A DNA stretch of 64,000 nt from Alkalibacillus salilacus. GTDB lineage: Bacteria; Bacillota; Bacilli; Bacillales; Alkalibacillaceae. The first letter of the stretch is position 1; each line of letters starts with the position of its first letter. Positions 15,748 through 24,631 of the stretch are shown piece by piece. The stretch is taken from assembly GCF_030812915.1 (NCBI RefSeq), contig NZ_JAUSTQ010000006.1:1-64000 (forward strand). Direction: 5' to 3'. Position numbers and translations under genes: made by a program. The notes beneath the pieces were generated by a model. That model did not search any database. It had not been told where the DNA came from and was given only the letters and a program-made list of their open reading frames with translations.

Positions 15748-17496
15748 ATGAAAGAACAATTATACAGATGGCGAAATAAACAAATTAGACAACATACTGC
15801 CGTGGTTAATGGCGACATTGCACCTACTCTCGTCTTAAAAAATGCGACCTACTTGAATGTTTTTCTAAAGCAATGGATTAAAGCGAATATTTGGATATAT
15901 GAAGATCGCATTGTGTACGTTGGTGACGATATGCCAGACTACGTGTCAGATCGAACGGAAATTAAAGATTGTTCTGGACAATATCTTGTACCTGGATATG
16001 TGGAACCTCATGTGCACCCATTTCAGTTATATAATCCCCATTCATTTGTGGAATATGCATCAAAGCGTGGAACGACAACATTTGTTAATGATAATTTGAT
16101 GCTTCTTTTATTATTGCAAAAAAAGAAAGCGTTTTCTTTACTGGACGATTCGCAAACATTACCAGTATCCATGTTCTGGAGTGCAAGGTTTGATTCGCAG
16201 TCGGAGTTAAGAGATGAGGAAGAATTAATTAATGATGAGACAGTTTTAGATTGGCTCTCACATGATGCGGTTATGCATGGTGGTGAGTTGACTAATTGGC
16301 CTGAAATACTGAATGAAGATGATCGCGGTTTATATTGGATGCAGGAAACGAAACGTCACCGTAAAGTAGTGGAGGGGCATTTCCCAGGAGCCTCAATAAA
16401 AACATTGGCGAAATTAAAATTACTTGGAGCGGATGGTGACCATGAGTCGATCTCCGGTGATGAGGTTTATAATCGCGTTAGCTTAGGTTATTATACGGGC
16501 TTACGCTACTCTTCAATTCGACCTGATTTGCCTAATATTCTAGATGATTTAAAAGCATATGATGGCGAATATTATGATTACTTGTTCTTTACAACAGATG
16601 GTTCAACACCGTCATTTTATGAACAAGGTGTCATCGATCGTTGTATAGAAATTGCAATTGAAAAAGGTGTTAAGCCAGAAGAGGCTTATGCCATGGCAAC
16701 CATCAATTCAGCGCGCTATTTCGGGATTGACCATCGACTCGGCAGTATCGCACCTGGTCGTATTGCGCATATCAACTTCTTGGAAGCTCCAGATCAACCA
16801 GAACCCACAGCCGTATTAGCTAAAGGCGAATGGATTACGTTTGATGGCTATGCATTTCAGCGATTAACGCCTGATATTGAATGGTTGCGTTACGGATTTA
16901 GTGAGCTGAATATCGATTGGTCGTTACGTGAAGATGATTTAATTTTCTCATCACCAATTGGAATGAAAATGTTAAATGACGTGATTTTGAAGCCATATCC
17001 GGTGAAATCAGAATCTCAAAGTCAACAGTTACCTGAAGAAGATGATACAGCTTATGTGATGCTAATGGACCGCGATGGCGAATGGCGTATTTCCTCATTC
17101 TTAAAAGGGTATACGAAATCAATTGGAGGCCTGGCGAGCTCTTATTCTAATACAGGCGATATCGTCTTAATTGGTAAAAATACAGACGATATGAATATGG
17201 CATTCGAGCGGATGAAAGCATTAGGTGGCGCGATTGTAGTTGTGAATGATGGCGACATTATTTACGAGTTACCACTCCCATTACAAGGGGTGATGTCAGA
17301 TTTACCAATGGATGAATTGATGGCTAAAGAACGTGAGCTGAAAACATTGATAAAAGAACACGGTTATTCTTATAGTGACCCGGTTTATACATTGTTGTTT
17401 TTATCATCAACACATCTTCCATATATTCGTATTACACCAAAAGGTTTAATGGATATTAAGAAAAAAGAGATACTTTTTCCTTCTGTTATGCGTTAA
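15748..17496 (+). CDS. yerA: Adenine deaminase-like amidohydrolase (YerA)
   Basis: A 582-aa amidohydrolase with an N-terminal composite domain, the metal-binding EPHVHPF motif near residue 90, a TIM-barrel part (TTFVNDNLM, EGHFPGAS, ADGDHESISGDE) and an adenine-deaminase-type C-terminal domain. The expected reaction is adenine to hypoxanthine plus ammonia, but YerA-type proteins are a divergent branch and the substrate is an inference. AACGGAGG precedes the ATG. It leads into yerB with a 36-base gap, as in B. subtilis yerA-yerB-yerC. It fits the purine-salvage theme of the region. Confidence 0.87.
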   Translation: MKEQLYRWRNKQIRQHTAVVNGDIAPTLVLKNATYLNVFLKQWIKANIWIYEDRIVYVGDDMPDYVSDRTEIKDCSGQYLVPGYVEPHVHPFQLYNPHSFVEYASKRGTTTFVNDNLMLLLLLQKKKAFSLLDDSQTLPVSMFWSARFDSQSELRDEEELINDETVLDWLSHDAVMHGGELTNWPEILNEDDRGLYWMQETKRHRKVVEGHFPGASIKTLAKLKLLGADGDHESISGDEVYNRVSLGYYTGLRYSSIRPDLPNILDDLKAYDGEYYDYLFFTTDGSTPSFYEQGVIDRCIEIAIEKGVKPEEAYAMATINSARYFGIDHRLGSIAPGRIAHINFLEAPDQPEPTAVLAKGEWITFDGYAFQRLTPDIEWLRYGFSELNIDWSLREDDLIFSSPIGMKMLNDVILKPYPVKSESQSQQLPEEDDTAYVMLMDRDGEWRISSFLKGYTKSIGGLASSYSNTGDIVLIGKNTDDMNMAFERMKALGGAIVVVNDGDIIYELPLPLQGVMSDLPMDELMAKERELKTLIKEHGYSYSDPVYTLLFLSSTHLPYIRITPKGLMDIKKKEILFPSVMR

Positions 17497-17532
17497 AATA
17501 AAACTAGACCATTCACAAAAAGGGTGTTGAAT

Positions 17533-18606
17533 ATGAAAAAGATGATTTGGCTATGGGCGCTAGTGCTTACAATCGTGTTAGTAGCTTGTAGCGGTGGGGA
17601 AGAAAGCGAGCAAGAGCAATCAACAGAAGATGAGTCATCAACAGAAGAACAAGAGACAGATGAATCGAACGAATCTGAAGAATCAGAAGAGACGTCAGAA
17701 CCTGAATTCACGTATCCGTTAACAGGTGAAGAGGCTGACGAAGAAATTAATCGACGAGCACTTGCGGTAATGGTTAATAATCATCCATCTGCAAGACCGC
17801 AAACTGGATTAACGGATGCTGATGTCGTTTATGAATTTTTAGCTGAAGGTTACATTACGCGACTTGTGGCGTTGTACCACAGTGAATTGCCAGAGCAAGT
17901 CGGTCCAGTTCGAAGTGCGCGTTCGTATTATATTGAAACAGCTAAGGCCCATGATGCTTTATATATCTACCATGGAGCTGCCAATTTCATTGAAGAAGAT
18001 TTACGTAACGGCTGGGTTGATAATTTAAATGGTGCTTATCATGATGATGATAAACACTTATTCAGGCGATCCTCTGATCGTCAAGCTCCTCACAACTCAT
18101 ATGTCTTCTTAAATAATGCACATGACGTAGCATCAAACAAAGGCATAGAAACTGAAATGGAGCATGAAGGCTATAATTTCAGATCCGTCAATAATGATGA
18201 ACCAGTTGAAGGTGAAACAGCTGAGTCGGTTAATATTACTTACTCGTCCAATCGTAGCGTGTCGTATCAATATGATGAAAACGAGGGTGGCTACGTTCGC
18301 TCAAGCGACGGCCAACAGAACAGTGATTTAGTCACGGGTGACCCGATTGTCCTTGAAAATGTGTTAATATACGAAACAGGGCATGAAGTCATTGATGATG
18401 CTGGTCGCCGTGAAATAGATATTCAATCAGGTGGCCAAGGATATGCCTTGCAAGAAGGCAAGTTGAAAGAGATTGAATGGGAAACCGTGAACGATGTCAT
18501 GACACCAATGGTTGACGGTGAACCGTTAGAATTATTACCAGGACAGACATGGGTCAACATTGTACCAGAATCGCCAGGATTAACTGAATCCGTTACATAC
18601 GAGTAA
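17533..18606 (+). CDS. yerB: DUF3048 lipoprotein (YerB)
   Basis: A 357-aa lipoprotein with signal sequence and lipobox LVAC (Cys19), a Ser/Glu-rich acidic linker to about residue 55, then the DUF3048 domains (RALAVMVNNHPSARPQTGL, YEFLAEGYITRLVALY, VGPVRSARSYYIE). Function unknown; extracytoplasmic, membrane-anchored. The ATG at 17533 is chosen because AAAAGGGTG lies at proper spacing; a GTG at 17524 is part of that site. It precedes yerC by 15 bases, so the two are co-transcribed. Confidence 0.93.
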   Translation: MKKMIWLWALVLTIVLVACSGGEESEQEQSTEDESSTEEQETDESNESEESEETSEPEFTYPLTGEEADEEINRRALAVMVNNHPSARPQTGLTDADVVYEFLAEGYITRLVALYHSELPEQVGPVRSARSYYIETAKAHDALYIYHGAANFIEEDLRNGWVDNLNGAYHDDDKHLFRRSSDRQAPHNSYVFLNNAHDVASNKGIETEMEHEGYNFRSVNNDEPVEGETAESVNITYSSNRSVSYQYDENEGGYVRSSDGQQNSDLVTGDPIVLENVLIYETGHEVIDDAGRREIDIQSGGQGYALQEGKLKEIEWETVNDVMTPMVDGEPLELLPGQTWVNIVPESPGLTESVTYE

Positions 18607-18621
18607 CGAAGGAGGCAAAAC

Positions 18622-18927
18622 ATGCAAATTGATAAATTACGCGGTCGCGAATTAGACCAATTATTTGAAGCGATTTTACAATTAAAAGATGTTGAAGAAT
18701 GTTATCGATTTTTCGATGACGTGGCAACAGTGAATGAAATTCAAGCGTTAGCACAACGTTTAGATGTCGCGCGTATGTTACGCGAAGGCCATACGTATCA
18801 ACGCATCGAGGAAGAAACAAGTGCTTCAACAGCGACAATCTCACGTGTTAAGCGTTGCTTGAACTATGGCAATGACGCTTATGAATTAGTGCTTGACCGT
18901 GTTCATGAAGAAAAATCACAATCATAA
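18622..18927 (+). CDS. yerC: TrpR-like DNA-binding protein (YerC/YecD)
   Basis: A 101-aa all-helical protein of the Trp-repressor superfamily: NEIQALAQRLDVARMLREG is followed by the helix-turn-helix TYQRIEEETSASTATISRVKR. Family members are thought to be DNA-binding regulators; the target genes are unknown. AACGAAGGAGG precedes the ATG. A strong terminator follows, ending the yerABC unit. Confidence 0.93.
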   Translation: MQIDKLRGRELDQLFEAILQLKDVEECYRFFDDVATVNEIQALAQRLDVARMLREGHTYQRIEEETSASTATISRVKRCLNYGNDAYELVLDRVHEEKSQS

Positions 18928-18952
18928 AATAAAAAGATATTGATTAAAATTC

Positions 18953-19008
18953 TGTAGTACAAGTAAGGGAATAAATATGTAAATTTCCTTACTTGTACTA
19001 CTTTTTTA
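18953..19008 (+). terminator. Long-stem terminator after yerC
   Basis: An 18-bp stem, GTAGTACAAGTAAGGGAA with TTTCCTTACTTGTACTAC, is followed by TTTTTTA. Confidence 0.92.
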
Positions 19009-19147
19009 TATGAGGAATTTTGATTTAAAAAATGTCTTGGAAATTGAAAGTCTAATTGTATTTATGTGGTAAGATGAAAGGAAGCATATTGTTTAACTAA
19101 CTTGTGAGATCATTGACTTTAGAAACGAGATATTAAGGGGGGATAAA

Positions 19148-19432
19148 ATGCAAGAAAAAGCCAACGTTTGGTCATTTATCTTTTCTGTTATTTGTGTATT
19201 TTTGTTTCTAACAGTTTCGTTTTCAGGTTGGTTTAGTGATTCTATAGCAGGTATCTATCCTTTAACTATCGTTCTATGTATAACATTATGCACATTCCTG
19301 TTTGGTATATTCGGTTTATCTGGGGTTAGAAACTTGATGGATCTGGCAAGAAGTGTGTCTACAATGGTTATTACACTTAGTTTATCAGTTTTTCTTGGTT
19401 TTGTTTTATTAATGGGGGGCCTACTTAACTAA
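19148..19432 (+). CDS. Small membrane protein, hypothetical
   Basis: A 94-aa hydrophobic protein with three predicted transmembrane helices (SFIFSVICVFLFLTVSFS, then PLTIVLCITLCTFLFGIFGL, then VITLSLSVFLGFVLLMGGLL) and short polar loops. AAGGGGGGAT precedes the ATG at good spacing, which supports a real gene. I do not recognise a family. Array 3 follows 80 bases after its stop. Confidence 0.65.
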   Translation: MQEKANVWSFIFSVICVFLFLTVSFSGWFSDSIAGIYPLTIVLCITLCTFLFGIFGLSGVRNLMDLARSVSTMVITLSLSVFLGFVLLMGGLLN

Positions 19433-19510
19433 ATGGCTAAACTAGTTTAGAAAAAATTATATTTGTTAGTAAAAGGATGGATCGTACTCTTTTTGATCGT
19501 GACATTTTAG

Positions 19511-19667
19511 TTTGGCGCAAAGAAAAGTCATTATGGCGTAAGTCTTTTCAATTTTGGTGCAATGGAGTTTGAGTTTGGTGCAAGACAATTGAAATTTGAC
19601 GCAAGGGACTGAATTTCTGACGCAACAAAGATCAATTTTGAAACAAACATAACGGAATTTGACGCAA
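19511..19667 (+). repeat. Degenerate TTTGACGCAA array (array 3, exact 21-nt period)
   Basis: Eight units start every 21 nt from 19511: TTTGGCGCAA, TATGGCGTAA, TTTGGTGCAA, TTTGGTGCAA, TTTGACGCAA, TCTGACGCAA, TTTGAAACAA, TTTGACGCAA, each followed by an 11-nt variable spacer. The spacing is exact across all eight. The array lies in the convergent gap between the membrane protein gene and ilvE, just before their shared terminator. Confidence 0.88.
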
Positions 19668-19670
19668 ATA

Positions 19671-19708
19671 AAAACGACCAGCTTAATGAGTTAAGCTGGT
19701 CGTTTTTT
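19671..19708. terminator. Bidirectional terminator at the ilvE 3' end
   Basis: A 16-bp stem, AAAACGACCAGCTTAA with TTAAGCTGGTCGTTTT around TGAG, has T runs on both strands. It serves ilvE on the minus strand and the upstream plus-strand transcript. Confidence 0.93.
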
Positions 19709-19710
19709 GT

Positions 19711-20808
19711 CTAGGAAACCTTAGTTGAAACCGCAGTATTTACATTGATGACCCAATCAAACGGATCGTCAATTTTTCCGTATTGGATTCCCATGAGTGT
19801 ATCGTATAAGTTTTTCGCGAGATGTCCTGTTTCCCCGTTATTGAATACCATTTCTTTATGGCCCCAATCGAGCTGTCCAATTGGAGAGATCGCCGCAGCT
19901 GTTCCTGTTCCAAAAGCTTCAAGAACATTACCCTTTTCGTATTCTGTATAAAGTTCATCGATTGTGATTACTCGCTCTGTCACATGATATCCCCAATGCC
20001 TGAGTAAGGCCATGGCTGAATCGCGGGTAATGCCGTTTAAAATACTACCGTTTAGTTGCGGGGTGACCACTTCATCACCGATTTTGAAAAAGACGTTCAT
20101 ACTGCCAACTTCTTCAATATATCTTTTTTCAACACCATCGAGCCATAGCACTTGTGCGTAACCATCTTGAGCTGCAACTTCTTGTGCTTTCAAACTCGCG
20201 GCATAGTTACCGCCCGTTTTGGCTTCACCAGTCCCACCTCTAACTGCTCGCACGTAATCATTTTCAACAGCAATTTTGACAGGGTTAATTCCTTCTTTAT
20301 AGTAAGCGCCGACGGGTGAGAGAATAATCATCAATGTATAATTCGTTGATGGTGCAACACCTAGAAACGGTTGGGTTGAAATAACAGTCGGACGAATATA
20401 AAGAGACATGCCCTCGCTAGTTGGAATCCAATCTTTTTCAATCTGAATTAATTGTTTTAATGCATACAAAAGGAAATCTTCATCAATTTGAGGGATACAT
20501 AGTCGCTCGTTTGATTGGTTAAGTCGCTGAAGGTTTTTCTGAGGGCGGAAGAGTAGTGGTTCGCCTTCAGGGCTAAGATAGGCTTTTAGTCCTTCGAATA
20601 CGGATTGACCATAGTGGAATACCATTGCGGCAGGGTCGACTTGAAGCGGTTGATATGGTGTGATTCGCGCATCATGCCATCCTGATTCCTCGGAGTAATC
20701 CATGAGAAACATGTGGTCAGTGAACGTTCGCCCAAACGAAAGTTCATGATCATTAGGTTTTTCTTGATAGGAAGTGGTTTTGAATACAGATAGTGATTGT
20801 TCAGCCAT
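19711..20808 (-). CDS. ilvE: Branched-chain amino acid aminotransferase
   Basis: A 365-aa class IV PLP-dependent aminotransferase catalysing the last step of Leu, Ile and Val synthesis and the first step of their degradation, with 2-oxoglutarate/glutamate as partner. The PLP lysine is K197 in GEAKTGGNYAAS. Other family stretches are FHYGQSVFEGLKAY, YIRPTVI and NGITRDSAMALL. Length matches the large BCAT-II type of Bacillus YbgE/YwaA. AAGGGGATGA precedes the start. It is monocistronic; no T-box or other leader was seen in the 220 bases upstream. Confidence 0.95.
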   Translation of the reverse strand: MAEQSLSVFKTTSYQEKPNDHELSFGRTFTDHMFLMDYSEESGWHDARITPYQPLQVDPAAMVFHYGQSVFEGLKAYLSPEGEPLLFRPQKNLQRLNQSNERLCIPQIDEDFLLYALKQLIQIEKDWIPTSEGMSLYIRPTVISTQPFLGVAPSTNYTLMIILSPVGAYYKEGINPVKIAVENDYVRAVRGGTGEAKTGGNYAASLKAQEVAAQDGYAQVLWLDGVEKRYIEEVGSMNVFFKIGDEVVTPQLNGSILNGITRDSAMALLRHWGYHVTERVITIDELYTEYEKGNVLEAFGTGTAAAISPIGQLDWGHKEMVFNNGETGHLAKNLYDTLMGIQYGKIDDPFDWVINVNTAVSTKVS

Positions 20809-21047
20809 GTTGTCATCCCCTTATTTACAGAAAATTTTAATCGTTATCATAATACACGTTTCGTCAAGTTTCAACCCTTTTTAATAATGTAAGCGTTTTT
20901 ATTTGAAAATTATAAAAATTGTTTAATTTACGGTTGAAAATACCAATTCAAGGGAGTAGAATACAGTTTAAATTTTCTAACTCAAAGCTATGAAGCGTTA
21001 ATGTTTTAAGCTTTCTAAAACTAAAGAATTTGAAAGGAGGTCCAGTG

Positions 21048-22496
21048 ATGCTTACATTTCTTGCATCCATCTTATTTTTGATTGTTGGTTACATAACGTA
21101 CGGAAAGGTGGTTGAACGAATTTTTGGGGCAGACGATTCACGACGAACGCCTGCCTACGAAAAGCATGATGGTTTTGATTATAGTCCGATGAGTTGGTGG
21201 AAAGGTAGTTTAATCCAGTTATTGAACATCGCTGGGCTTGGTCCGATCTTCGGTGCCATTATGGGGGCACTTTACGGACCAATTGCATTTGTTTGGATCG
21301 TATTAGGATCGATTTTTGCGGGGGCTGTGCACGATTATTTCGCTGGCATGATGTCCTTAAGACATAATGGAGAGCAATATCCGACGCTGGTCGGAAAGTA
21401 CTTAGGAAAATATGCACAATCATCGATTAACATCGTTTCCATTGCCTTAATGGTGTTGGTGGCAGCAGCGTTTACGGCGGGGCCTGCAGAGCTAATTGCC
21501 CAATTAACGCCTTTGACCTTTACTGTCGCGATTATTCTCGTCTTTGTTTATTTATTAGTGGCAGCGGTTCTCCCGATTAATAAAATTATCGGAAAGGTGT
21601 ACCCAGTCTTCGGTGGCATTTTAATTTTTATGGCTTTAGCGATTGGGTTCGGCATGTTATTTTTGTTTGAACACCCGATTCCGAATTTAACTTTCGCGAG
21701 TATGCATCCAGGTGAATTACCGCTTTGGCCACTGATGATGGTGACGATTTCGTGTGGTGCGATCTCAGGCTTTCATAGTACACAGAGCCCAATTCTCGCT
21801 AGAACAATTAAAAAAGAATCAGAAGGTCGAAAAGTGTTTTATGGTGCAATGATTGGTGAAGGCGTTATTGCATTAATTTGGGCCGCTGCAGGTATGACGT
21901 TCTTCGGTAATACAGGCGGTTTGCAGGAAGCAGTGACTGCAGGCGGTGCCGCAGGAGTAGTAAATGAAATAAGTCAGACGACGCTTGGGACTTTAGGTGG
22001 TATATTGGCGATTTTAGGTGTGATTATCTTGCCAATTACAACTGGTGACACAGCGCTTCGGTCATCGCGAATGATGTTAGGTGATATGCTACGTCAAATG
22101 ACGAAAAGATCGCTTAACGGGCGCAAGGCGAAGTTGTTTTTAATTATTCCAGTGGCACTTCCGGCTTTTCTATTATCTCAAATAGACTATTCATTTTTAT
22201 GGCGTTATGTTGGTTGGACCAATCAGCTCGTAGCGACGGTGATGTTATGGACAGGAGCTATGTATTTATTGAAACAAGCTAAGTTTCACTGGATTTGTAG
22301 TGTGCCGGCAACATTTATGACGGGTGTGGTCTCGACGTATATCTTTTATGCGCCAGAAGGATTTGGCTTAGACTATAGTCTGTCGATGATTCTAGGTTCG
22401 ATTATATGGCTGGCTGTGATTAGCTGGTTCGCTTGGCAAGTTTATCAAGAAAAGCGTCAAGAATACCCCGTTGTTGCTCGTTCGAACGCGAATTAA
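21048..22496 (+). CDS. cstA: CstA-family peptide/pyruvate transporter
   Basis: A 482-aa polytopic protein with about 13 membrane helices and the CstA signatures QLLNIAGLGPIFGAIMGALY, GAVHDYFAGMMSLRHNGE and SGFHSTQSPILARTI. The family imports peptides or pyruvate during carbon limitation. The substrate here is open; this short form resembles the shorter, pyruvate-associated CstA/YjiY group. The ATG at 21048 has AAAGGAGG at good spacing; a TTG at 21030 lies before that site and was rejected. Twelve bases separate it from the hydratase gene, which implies an operon. Confidence 0.9.
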   Translation: MLTFLASILFLIVGYITYGKVVERIFGADDSRRTPAYEKHDGFDYSPMSWWKGSLIQLLNIAGLGPIFGAIMGALYGPIAFVWIVLGSIFAGAVHDYFAGMMSLRHNGEQYPTLVGKYLGKYAQSSINIVSIALMVLVAAAFTAGPAELIAQLTPLTFTVAIILVFVYLLVAAVLPINKIIGKVYPVFGGILIFMALAIGFGMLFLFEHPIPNLTFASMHPGELPLWPLMMVTISCGAISGFHSTQSPILARTIKKESEGRKVFYGAMIGEGVIALIWAAAGMTFFGNTGGLQEAVTAGGAAGVVNEISQTTLGTLGGILAILGVIILPITTGDTALRSSRMMLGDMLRQMTKRSLNGRKAKLFLIIPVALPAFLLSQIDYSFLWRYVGWTNQLVATVMLWTGAMYLLKQAKFHWICSVPATFMTGVVSTYIFYAPEGFGLDYSLSMILGSIIWLAVISWFAWQVYQEKRQEYPVVARSNAN

Positions 22497-22508
22497 GGAG
22501 GTCATAAT

Positions 22509-23258
22509 ATGAGTATAGTCGATCAATTATATGCAGCCTATCATGGTGGTCCTGCCTTATCACGTGTCGAAGTGGGTGCGGGATCGTTAGAACAAGCTTA
22601 TCAATTACAGAGGCAGGTTGTTGAGGAAGAAGATAAGCTAGGTAATCCACTTGCTGGTTATAAAATTAGTTTAACAAGTGGCGAAACACAAGATTTATTT
22701 GGCGCAAACGAACCGCTTTATGGCGCTTTATTGCAGGATTCGATTGCCAATAACGTTGTTGAAATTAATGCGTTCAATGAACCACTGATTGAAGTAGAAT
22801 TAATGTTTTTAATTGATAGACAGATTGATCCAGATGATGATGAAACAACGATTTTAGAGAAAACGCGAATCGCACCAGGCATTGAAATTCCTGATTCGCG
22901 TTATGAAGATTGGTTTCCGAAGTTAGCTTTGAACCAAATTGTGATGGACCGAGCGGTGGCAGGAAAAGTGGTTGTCGGTGAAGCGCAAGAAGGTTTAACG
23001 AAGGCTGAACTCAATGACCTGACCGTACATGTTTCTTTAGATCAACAGCTGTTAGTCACAGGAAATTCTAATGATGTGATGGGAAATCCGTTAAATGCCG
23101 TGAAATGGTTGATAGATGCATTAGCTCGAAATAATCAACGTTTAGAAGCTGGCATGGTCGTTTCATCAGGAACATTCATGCTACCGAAACCGCTTGAAAA
23201 AGGTCTTTACCAAGCAGATTTTGAGCGAATCGGCCAAGTGCAGGTGGAGGTAGTTTAG
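22509..23258 (+). CDS. 2-keto-4-pentenoate hydratase-like protein (MhpD family)
   Basis: A 249-aa member of the fumarylacetoacetate hydrolase superfamily, hydratase branch: GYKISLTSGETQDLFGANEP, PLIEVELMFLID and APGIEIPDSRYEDW carry the expected acidic metal ligands. The typical reaction adds water to 2-oxopent-4-enoate in meta-cleavage of aromatics, or decarboxylates a related 2-oxoacid. No other aromatic-degradation gene is nearby, so the substrate is unknown. AAGGAGG precedes the ATG. It is co-transcribed with cstA. The TAG stop is followed at once by repeat array 4, which stays open in the same frame for 57 codons. Confidence 0.85.
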   Translation: MSIVDQLYAAYHGGPALSRVEVGAGSLEQAYQLQRQVVEEEDKLGNPLAGYKISLTSGETQDLFGANEPLYGALLQDSIANNVVEINAFNEPLIEVELMFLIDRQIDPDDDETTILEKTRIAPGIEIPDSRYEDWFPKLALNQIVMDRAVAGKVVVGEAQEGLTKAELNDLTVHVSLDQQLLVTGNSNDVMGNPLNAVKWLIDALARNNQRLEAGMVVSSGTFMLPKPLEKGLYQADFERIGQVQVEVV

Positions 23259-23436
23259 TTTGACGCAAGTAAAGACGCGTTTGATTCAACGGAGAAGAAA
23301 AGTGACCCAAGTTTTCTGAAATATGGTGCAAGGAGTTTGAATTCTGAAGCAAGGTACTCAAATATTGACGCAACAAATTTGTATTATGAAGCAACAAAAT
23401 CAAAGGATGATGCAAGCAATCTACAATGAGTTGCAA
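23259..23436 (+). repeat. Degenerate TTTGACGCAA array (array 4, exact 21-nt period)
   Basis: Nine units at an exact 21-nt step start at 23259 (TTTGACGCAA, TTTGATTCAA, AGTGACCCAA, TATGGTGCAA, TCTGAAGCAA, ATTGACGCAA, TATGAAGCAA, GATGATGCAA, TGAGTTGCAA), each followed by an 11-nt spacer. The first unit begins on the base after the hydratase stop codon. The consensus is NNTGNNGCAA. It lies in a convergent gap and is followed by a shared terminator. Confidence 0.88.
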
Positions 23437-23457
23437 CCCATTCATAAAGTCGACGCT

Positions 23458-23491
23458 AAAAACGTTCATCACCACTTTGGCGATGAACGTT
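23458..23491. terminator. Bidirectional terminator between the hydratase and fluC genes
   Basis: AACGTTCATC pairs with GATGAACGTT around a 10-nt loop, with short T tracts on either strand. Confidence 0.75.
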
Positions 23492-23493
23492 TG

Positions 23494-23841
23494 TTATGGA
23501 ATCATCCATGTTGTTAATGAAAACAAACTGATAGAGCCGAGAATTGTGACGAGTGTGTAAATCCAAAATTGGGTAAAATAACGTTTCTCAATTAACTGGA
23601 TAGCTTCCACGCTAAAGGTTGAAAATGTTGTGAATGCACCGAAGAAGCCGACACCACAAACTAGATAAAGGAAACCTTCTAATTGACTGACCAACGCTAA
23701 TCCAACTGCACCCAATAAATTCACGACAATCATTGCGAGGGGAAGTGCCTGTTTGGAGCGATTTTGCATGATCGTTTGACCAATCATATAGCGACTAGCT
23801 GCACCTAAACCGCCACTGATAGCTAGCAAGAGAATATTCAT
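23494..23841 (-). CDS. crcB: Fluoride channel CrcB/FluC, copy 1
   Basis: A 115-aa, four-helix dual-topology fluoride exporter subunit. It shows GGLGAASRYMIG near the N-terminus and FGAFTTFSTFSVE in the third helix, which holds the conserved pore Phe and the TM3 break. It overlaps the upstream paralogue by 4 bases. Bacillus often carries two adjacent crcB genes whose products insert in opposite orientations; the pair here fits that arrangement. Confidence 0.93.
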   Translation of the reverse strand: MNILLLAISGGLGAASRYMIGQTIMQNRSKQALPLAMIVVNLLGAVGLALVSQLEGFLYLVCGVGFFGAFTTFSTFSVEAIQLIEKRYFTQFWIYTLVTILGSISLFSLTTWMIP

Positions 23842-24200
23842 GCGCGTTCACCTCGATGGATTAAACGGTAACCAACGAAGGCTAGTATAAGACCACCTGC
23901 TACTGATATAAAACTGTAGCCAACTGATGTTAACCAAACATCGTTACTAGCCAAGGCATACACGTCGCTCGCAAAGGTAGACATAGTTGTGAAACCACCC
24001 AATAAGCCAACGCCGACGCCGACTTTAAGCCATTCAGGGATAGTTTTTTCAATTGTATAAGCTGTGAATATTCCGAGTAAAAAGCTACCGACTAAATTGA
24101 CAAGCAGTGTAGAGGTGTTTGGGAATGATAGATCAATTGAGTATCTTAATAGAGTCCCTACTGCCCCGCCAATTGCAACAAATAAAGCATTTTTATACAT
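23838..24200 (-). CDS. crcB: Fluoride channel CrcB/FluC, copy 2
   Basis: A 120-aa paralogue with GGAVGTLLRYSIDL and LGGFTTMSTFASDVYAL, the same fold as copy 1 but clearly divergent. It is first in the two-gene operon; the downstream copy starts within its last codons. GAGGGATC-type ribosome binding site precedes the start. I looked for a fluoride (crcB) riboswitch in the leader between this gene and the M-box and did not see one. Confidence 0.93.
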   Translation of the reverse strand: MYKNALFVAIGGAVGTLLRYSIDLSFPNTSTLLVNLVGSFLLGIFTAYTIEKTIPEWLKVGVGVGLLGGFTTMSTFASDVYALASNDVWLTSVGYSFISVAGGLILAFVGYRLIHRGERA

Positions 24201-24322
24201 AAAGATCCCTCGAAGTGAGTCATAATGGTTTATTATAGCATATTCCTAAAAGGCACGTGTAGCGCGGATTAATTGACGTCAGGGTGTTTTTATGTGTAAG
24301 ATATAATAGTGAAAATTAATAA

Positions 24323-24480
24323 ATCCTCGTTAGGTGAGGCTCCTGTGCGGAGATATGCTACTGCCCAAAAACGTCCAAAGACGCCAATGGGTCAGCAATA
24401 ACGATCGACATAAGGTCGTTTTTAACGTAGCTGGTTAATCCTATGCCGCTCAGTGCTAAAGCTCAAACGATTGGAGGAAG
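24323..24480 (+). ncRNA. M-box (ykoK) magnesium riboswitch
   Basis: The conserved M-box blocks appear in order: TCGTTAGGTGAGGCTCCT, GGAGATATGCTACTGCCC, GTCCAAAGACGCCAATGGGT, GACATAAGGTCGTTTTTAA and CCTATGCC...CAGTGCTAAAGCTC. It senses Mg2+ and, through the terminator at 24508, lowers mgtE expression when Mg2+ is plentiful. A TATAAT box lies at 24302-24307, but no -35 at standard spacing was found. Confidence 0.97.
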
Positions 24481-24507
24481 ATGACTTAAGTTTATGATAC
24501 TCGTTTG

Positions 24508-24553
24508 ACCACTCGCTTTTCTCCATGTTTGAGAGAGGCGAGTTTGTTTTTTT
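24508..24553 (+). terminator. M-box-controlled terminator
   Basis: ACTCGCTTTTCTC pairs imperfectly with GAGAGAGGCGAGT, followed by a T-rich tract, between the aptamer and mgtE. Confidence 0.85.
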
Positions 24554-24631
24554 ATAGACAGATAGAACATACAAGGAAACTGAAATAATCACGAACTTTA
24601 AATCGTTGAACGATTAAAGGAGGTCACAAAG

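Noticed and set aside
24273-24307. M-box promoter TTGACG with TATAAT
   Set aside because: The two boxes are 23 nt apart, outside the normal 16-18 range, so only the -10 box was mentioned.
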